From Pseudomonas sp. MN1F (GTDB lineage: Bacteria; Pseudomonadota; Gammaproteobacteria; Pseudomonadales; Pseudomonadaceae): 64,000 bases of DNA. Shown here piece after piece: positions 59,895 through 64,000 of this stretch (within the stretch, counting starts at the first letter, position 1; every line of letters starts with the position of its first letter). Under the pieces are notes generated by a model that had not been told where the DNA came from, searched no databases, and saw only the letters and a list, made by a program, of their open reading frames with translations. The position numbers were made by a program, and so were the translations under genes. The stretch is taken from NCBI RefSeq assembly GCF_009391885.1, contig NZ_VZII01000037.1:186001-250000 (forward strand), in the 5' to 3' direction.

Positions 59895-60809
59895 TCAGTA
59901 GTCGAAGCGATCCACCGCTCGCCGCCGTTCGTTGTCATCACGCCGGTCATAACCGGCGGTGGTCTGGATGTTGGCATGGTGCGCGAGCTTCTGCGCGATC
60001 GACAGGTCATGCTCTTCGATCACCCGGGTGATGAACGCCCGGCGAAAGTCATGGGGCATGATCTTCACTCCCACCTGGGCACCGCGCTGGCGGGCGATGT
60101 AGTAGATCGCATGCTTGGTGATGCGGGCGCGGGTGATGTGGTTGCCACGGCGGATGCGATTGAACAGGAACGGGTCGTCCGACGCCCCCTCGGGCAGCGC
60201 CTGGCGGCGCAGGTCCAGCCAGGCCTGCAGCTTCTCGAACGCCCAGGCCGGGGCATACTTGATCAACTGCCGGTTACCCTTGCCGGTGACCTGCAGGCTG
60301 CGTGCCTCGAAGTCGACCTGGTCGAGGTCGATGTCCACCGACTCCGACTTGCGCATGCCGGTGCCGTACAGCAAGGCGATGATCGCTGCATCGCGCACGC
60401 CCTGGGGCCGTGGGTCGGCCTCGCACAAGTCCATCAGTTCGCGGATAAGGCTGCGACGCAGGTTGCGCCCGGGCGGCAGGCGGCTGCCGGACGCCGGCTT
60501 CACCTCACGGATGCGCAGCAACTGCTCATGGTCGATCAGGCCTTGGCGCCACGCCTCGTTCATCACCCCGCGTACCGCGTTCACATACAGCGAGGAACTG
60601 TTCGGCGCATAACCATCGGCGCGCAATGCCGCCACCAGCGCAATCACTTGGCCAGGATCGAGCCGGTGCCACGGTACATCGACGAGGTTGCAGTCGACGA
60701 AACCGAGCCGGTCGGCGGCATCCTGAAGGATGTAACGCATGGTCTGCTGGCTGGAGGGTGCCAGCCGGGCCAGGTATTGCAGCAGTGGATTTTGCGAGAG
60801 GTCGGACAA
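59895..60809 (-). CDS. Tyrosine site-specific recombinase/integrase
   Basis: 304-residue recombinase. The core-binding N-terminal domain (about 1-110) precedes the catalytic domain with Arg in YGTGMRKSES, a Lys in VTGKGNRQ, HDFRRAFITR and HHANIQTTAGYDRR carrying the nucleophile Tyr. The start is TTG 60809 (AGGA eight bases upstream, then SDLSQNPLLQYLARL). A more upstream TTG at 60848 would add 13 residues. No attachment site, tRNA or phage genes are nearby, so it looks like a chromosomal recombinase rather than part of a recent island. Confidence 0.87.
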   Translation of the reverse strand: MSDLSQNPLLQYLARLAPSSQQTMRYILQDAADRLGFVDCNLVDVPWHRLDPGQVIALVAALRADGYAPNSSSLYVNAVRGVMNEAWRQGLIDHEQLLRIREVKPASGSRLPPGRNLRRSLIRELMDLCEADPRPQGVRDAAIIALLYGTGMRKSESVDIDLDQVDFEARSLQVTGKGNRQLIKYAPAWAFEKLQAWLDLRRQALPEGASDDPFLFNRIRRGNHITRARITKHAIYYIARQRGAQVGVKIMPHDFRRAFITRVIEEHDLSIAQKLAHHANIQTTAGYDRRDDNERRRAVDRFDY

Positions 60810-60941
60810 AACGTGAATCCTGAAGCGAATCGAAGCAACGGCGCGCAATGGTACCGTAAACCAGGCGGGTTGATCGAACTCATGCCTTGGCAGGTGATCT
60901 GTGGTCTAGAGTTCAGACCAGACATACACCCGCGAGCGCCC

Positions 60942-61589
60942 ATGGTATTCCACCGCCTGACCCGTACCCACCCCCGTCTGAGTATTGCCGCCCTGGTCGG
61001 CCTCCTCGGCGCCTGGCTGATCCCCGCCGACGACACCGTGCAACGCATCCTCGCGGGCTGGAACCTGGGCGTCTGGCTGTACCTGCTGCTGGTCCTGTGG
61101 CTGACCTGGCGCGCCACCCCTGACAAAGTGCGCAAAGTCGCCCGGATCGAAGACGAAAACGCCGGCCTGGTGCTTTTCACCGTCTGTATCGCCGCCATTG
61201 CCAGCCTGGCCGCCGTGACCTTGCAGTTGGTCTCCAGCCGCGGCCTGCAAGGCAGCGCGCTGGCCTTGCACTACTTGTACACCGGGCTGACGGTGGCCGG
61301 CTCGTGGCTGCTGATCGGCTGCATCTTCAGCCTGCACTACGCCCGCCTGTTCTATACCGGCGAGCGCGATGCACCGGCGCTGCGCTTCCCCGACGGTGAG
61401 TGCAACCCGGATTACTGGGACTTCCACTACTTCTCTTTCACCATCAGCGTTGCCGTGCAGACCTCCGACGTCGGCGTCGGCGGGCGCGGCATGCGCCGGG
61501 TGGTGCTGGCGCATTCACTGGTAGGCTTTGTGTTCAACACGGCGATTCTGGGCTTCACCATCAATATTGCCGCAGGCCTGCTCGGCTAG
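60942..61589 (+). CDS. DUF1345 inner-membrane protein
   Basis: 215-residue membrane protein with about five helices. DUF1345 features include WNLGVWLYLLLVLWLTWRA and DFHYFSFTISVAVQTSDVGVGGRGMRR near the C-terminus. ATG 60942 gives a natural N-terminus; longer in-frame sequence upstream is the antisense shadow of the recombinase gene. Its function is unknown. Its 3' end overlaps that of the transaminase gene by 75 bp. Confidence 0.85.
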   Translation: MVFHRLTRTHPRLSIAALVGLLGAWLIPADDTVQRILAGWNLGVWLYLLLVLWLTWRATPDKVRKVARIEDENAGLVLFTVCIAAIASLAAVTLQLVSSRGLQGSALALHYLYTGLTVAGSWLLIGCIFSLHYARLFYTGERDAPALRFPDGECNPDYWDFHYFSFTISVAVQTSDVGVGGRGMRRVVLAHSLVGFVFNTAILGFTINIAAGLLG

Positions 61590-62744
61590 CACGCGCCCGG
61601 TACAGGCAGCGATACGCCGGCAGGCGTGCTCCAGGCACTCGGCCTCCAGCACCAGCCCCATGCGCACATGCCCCGCCGCACTCGGGCCGAACGCATCCCC
61701 GGGCAAAAGTGATACGCCCTCCTCCAACAGCAAGCGTTGGGCGAAGGCCTGGGCGCTGAGCCCAGTGGCACGGATATCGAGCATGACGAACATGCCGCCC
61801 GCCGGTCGATGGGCGAGCACCCCCGGGCAGTCCGCCAGGGCTGCACAGACCCGATCGCGCCGTTGCCGATAGGCTTCGCGCATTTCGTGCACCGCTGGCA
61901 GGTCCTGCTCCAGCGCCGCACAGACACCGGCCATGACAAACTCTGGCAGGCCGAACAGCATCACCATGGCCAAGGTGGCGAGGTGTGCAATCAACGGTTG
62001 CGGGGCCACCACCCAACCCACCCGCCAACCGCTCATGGCGTGGGACTTGGACACGCTGTCGATCAGCACGCAGCGCTCGGCCATGCCCGGCAGGCTGAGC
62101 GGGTCTGCCGGTTCGCCGTCGAACAGCAAGCCGCTATACACCTGATCGCATACCAGCCACAGGTCATGCTCCCGGCACAGCTGCGCCAATAGCGCCATAT
62201 CCTGCGCCGAGATGGCAGCGCCCGTCGGGTTGTGCGGGGTGTTGAGCAGCAGGCCACGGGTACGCGGGGTAATCGCCCGGGCCACCGCCATCGGGTCAAG
62301 GCGAAAACCCTGCTCAGGGCTGACAGGCACCTGGACGGGCTGCGCCCCGCAAGCGCCAAGCACACCCTGATAGGTCACGTACATCGGCTCGGCGACGATC
62401 ACCTCGTCACCGCTTTCGAACAAGCATTGGCAAACCGCATACAACGCACACTGGGCGCCGGCAAGCACCATCACCTGGTCAGCCGAAACCTGCGCGCCAC
62501 TGCGCCGGGCAATCGCCTGGCGCAGCGCGAGGCTGCCGTGCACGTCGCTGTAATGGGTTTCGCCGCGCTGCAGGCTGGCTATCGCAGCGTCGACCACCGG
62601 CGCGGGCGTGTCGAAGTCCGGGTCCCCCACCGACAACAGGAAAATCTCGCGCCCCTTGCGGCGCAATGCCTGGGCCTGGTAGTGAATGTCCCACGCCGCA
62701 ACGGCTTGGCCGGCGATGCGTTGGGTGAGCGTGGAATAGCGCAT
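61515..62744 (-). CDS. aruH: Arginine:pyruvate transaminase-like class I aminotransferase
   Basis: 409-residue PLP enzyme. LLSVGDPDFDTPAPVVDAAI, the PLP region NTPHNPTGAAISAQDM and the Schiff-base lysine in SVSKSHAMSGWRVGWVV are clear. The N-terminus MRYSTLTQRIAGQAVAAWDIHYQA and the block VLAGAQCALYAVCQCLFESGDEVIVAEPMYVTYQGV follow the sequence of P. aeruginosa AruH. AruH converts L-arginine with pyruvate to 2-ketoarginine and alanine. No aruI or aruRS is next to it here, so the role in arginine use is likely but not certain. Confidence 0.85.
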   Translation of the reverse strand: MRYSTLTQRIAGQAVAAWDIHYQAQALRRKGREIFLLSVGDPDFDTPAPVVDAAIASLQRGETHYSDVHGSLALRQAIARRSGAQVSADQVMVLAGAQCALYAVCQCLFESGDEVIVAEPMYVTYQGVLGACGAQPVQVPVSPEQGFRLDPMAVARAITPRTRGLLLNTPHNPTGAAISAQDMALLAQLCREHDLWLVCDQVYSGLLFDGEPADPLSLPGMAERCVLIDSVSKSHAMSGWRVGWVVAPQPLIAHLATLAMVMLFGLPEFVMAGVCAALEQDLPAVHEMREAYRQRRDRVCAALADCPGVLAHRPAGGMFVMLDIRATGLSAQAFAQRLLLEEGVSLLPGDAFGPSAAGHVRMGLVLEAECLEHACRRIAACTGRVLAEQACGNIDGEAQNRRVEHKAYQ

Positions 62745-62891
62745 GACTGTCTCCCTGTCTGCCCAGCTCGCACCGCTCGTCCGAAAACGTTGTGCGCCGA
62801 ATGTGGATAAAAATAGCAGAGCAAGCCGGCAACCCTGCTGGCATCATGCGGTGAAAACGTTTGCGTAGCCATTTGCCGCCAGACGGTTTGC

Positions 62892-62924
62892 ATGAATGCG
62901 GTGTGACCGCTGTCATGCATTCAT
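62892..62924. promoter_or_regulatory. Nested inverted repeat upstream of the transaminase gene
   Basis: Perfect arms ATGAATGC (62892-62899) and GCATTCAT (62917-62924), with an inner palindrome GCGGT-gtg-ACCGC at 62898-62910. It lies 148 bp upstream of the aruH start in the divergent region towards the DUF1652 gene. Function unproven. Confidence 0.4.
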
Positions 62925-63039
62925 ACATTTGTCTTGTGTTGCGCCGAACATGGGCTGTGGCAGGTGCTATGGTTAGGTTCCCGGCGGCCGAGCGAACGGC
63001 TGCCGATCACCGCGTCCAGGCAAGGACAAGGAGGCTGGC

Positions 63040-63300
63040 TTGAACAAGATGACGTTCCCCAACGCCTGCCAGGTGATGCGCTGGCACTTCCATCCGCTGG
63101 GCTTCGAAGCCAGCATGGATGCACCGCGCAGCATGGTTGCACGGCTGTTTGACCGGGCCACGGGCGAGACCCTACTGGCCATCGCCGGCATCCCTTGCAC
63201 GGCGATCATGGCCGCTGCGGATGTCGAACGCATCATCGAGGCCATAGAGGTCGAGATGGAAGCCTTTGCACCGGCCTTCGCCCTGCTTGACGCGGGCTAG
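63040..63300 (+). CDS. DUF1652 small protein
   Basis: 86-residue protein matching the DUF1652 family of Pseudomonas: MTFPNACQVMRWHFHPLGFEASMDAP and RLFDRATGETLLAIAGIPC, ending in an acidic helix. The start is TTG 63040, five bases after AAGGAGG; the later ATG at 63049 would lie too far from it. The TAG stop shares the palindrome CTAG with the convergent EAL gene. No function is known. Confidence 0.85.
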   Translation: MNKMTFPNACQVMRWHFHPLGFEASMDAPRSMVARLFDRATGETLLAIAGIPCTAIMAAADVERIIEAIEVEMEAFAPAFALLDAG

Positions 63301-64000
63301 ACAGCCACTTCGCTTTCCTCGCGCAACGTCTGCAACCTGCCCATGAACTGCTCGGCCGGCACCGGCTGGCCCAGCAGATAACCCTGCAGCGAATCACAGC
63401 CCAGGCGGGTCAGGAAGTCCTGCTGACGGTCGGTTTCCACCCCTTCGGCGACGATGCGCAGGCCCAGCGACTGGCCCAGGGCGACGATCGCCGAAACAAT
63501 CGCAGCGTCGTCGCTGTCCTGCTCCAGGTCACGCACAAAACCACGGTCGATCTTCAGCTCGTTGGCCGGCAGGCGCTTGAGGTACATCAGGCTCGAATAA
63601 CCGGTGCCGAAGTCGTCGATGGACAGGTCCACACCCATGTCGGAAAGCCGCTGCAGCACTGTCAGGCTGGCATCGGCGTCGTGCATGGCAGTGGTTTCGG
63701 TGATCTCCAGGGTCAGCCGGTTGGCCGGCAGGCCGTTCTCCTGCAGGGCGCGGGCGACACTGTCAACCAGGCCGGCATGGCAGAACTGGATGGCCGACAG
63801 GTTGACTGCCATGCGCCAATCGCTATGCCCTTGCTCAAGCCACTGGCGCATCTGCCGGCAGGCTTCATCCAGCACCCACTCGCCGATCGGGATGATCAGG
63901 CCGGTCTTCTCCGCCAGGCCGATGAAGCGGTCCGGCAACATCAGCCCGTGCTGTGGGTGTTCCCAGCGCAACAAGGCCTCGGCACCGATCGGCGTGCAGG
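63297..64000 (-). CDS. EAL-domain cyclic-di-GMP phosphodiesterase, C-terminal part (start outside window)
   Basis: 234 residues of a gene that enters from beyond base 64000. It begins in the EAL motif itself (GAEALLRW) and runs through the domain with LEITETTAM, the DDFGTGYSSLMYLKRLP loop, ELKIDRGFVRD and IVAEGVET. All metal-binding residues of an active c-di-GMP phosphodiesterase are present, ending in the GYLLGQPVPAEQF tail. N-terminal GGDEF or PAS domains are probable but not visible. Confidence 0.9.
   Translation of the reverse strand, partial: CTPIGAEALLRWEHPQHGLMLPDRFIGLAEKTGLIIPIGEWVLDEACRQMRQWLEQGHSDWRMAVNLSAIQFCHAGLVDSVARALQENGLPANRLTLEITETTAMHDADASLTVLQRLSDMGVDLSIDDFGTGYSSLMYLKRLPANELKIDRGFVRDLEQDSDDAAIVSAIVALGQSLGLRIVAEGVETDRQQDFLTRLGCDSLQGYLLGQPVPAEQFMGRLQTLREESEVAV

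Noticed and set aside
59895..60809. A prophage or integrative element suggested by the tyrosine recombinase
   Set aside because: No phage, conjugation or cargo genes, no tRNA and no flanking direct repeat were seen within several kilobases.
59778..60941. A long N-terminal extension of the DUF1345 gene reaching back into gspF
   Set aside because: The extension is the antisense of the recombinase gene; the membrane protein starts naturally at 60942.

Overview
The window is a 64 kb stretch of a GC-rich chromosome that reads as a fluorescent Pseudomonas, most likely the P. putida group. Supporting signs are the HbcR/sigma-54-controlled 3-hydroxybutyrate genes, the gntR-gnuK-gntP gluconate locus, a cobalamin-riboswitch cbtBA-cob operon, an AruH-type transaminase, Pseudomonas small families (DUF1272, DUF1652, DUF3016), a REP-like inverted repeat and Hfq/Crc-type A-rich leader motifs. 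Most of it looks like core or flexible chromosome. I see no tRNA, rRNA, CRISPR array, insertion sequence or prophage. The assignment rests on gene content and remembered protein families, with no database search.

Layout. 1-10.3 kb: the 3' part of a YejA-B-E-like peptide ABC importer, then a sigma-54 activator (HbcR type), a REP-like hairpin and a sigma-54 promoter driving a GntP-family carrier and 3-hydroxybutyrate dehydrogenase. Ecotin, acetoacetyl-CoA synthetase and a parvulin follow. 10.4-17.6 kb: an autotransporter, a LysE-AraC-LysE group, a PPP phosphatase, a DUF3016 protein, a nitrilase-family hydrolase and Ogt. 17.6-36.1 kb: two long minus-strand operons around a plus-strand AraC regulator. 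The first holds a serine hydrolase, DUF1302, DUF1329, YCF48 propeller, RND exporter, acyl-CoA dehydrogenase and acyl-CoA ligase. The second holds a quinone oxidoreductase, TauD-type dioxygenase, BKACE, MFS carrier, DsbA-family protein, Rieske ferredoxin and a YeiH-type exporter.

36.3-43.6 kb: MerR/ene-reductase pair, OsmE and small lipoproteins, two His-rich mini-lipoproteins, then the cobalamin riboswitch with cbtB, cbtA, cobE, cobM and a DUF1272 gene. 43.7-49 kb: a BvgA/BvgS-like two-component pair and a soluble PAS-PAS chemoreceptor. 49-52.7 kb: the gluconate locus with three GntR operators. 52.7-57.4 kb: two paralogous sensor kinases and one sigma-54 response regulator, with a likely sigma-54 promoter of their own. 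57.5-64 kb: lytic transglycosylase, isolated gspG-gspF, a tyrosine recombinase, a DUF1345 membrane protein, an AruH-like transaminase, DUF1652 and the C-terminus of an EAL protein.

The best candidate for an undescribed system is the 17.6-36.1 kb cluster. A 42-bp block (35/42 identical) lies upstream of both minus-strand operons, contains two half-sites 21 bp apart, and is followed at exactly the same distance by a -10-like TTAC element. This ties an envelope-spanning DUF1302/DUF1329/YCF48/RND module with fatty-acid activation genes to a dioxygenase/sulfite-type exporter/BKACE module under one AraC regulator. Four of its transcripts also carry consensus Hfq/Crc motifs, which points to a catabolic pathway for a hydrophobic, perhaps sulfur-containing, substrate.
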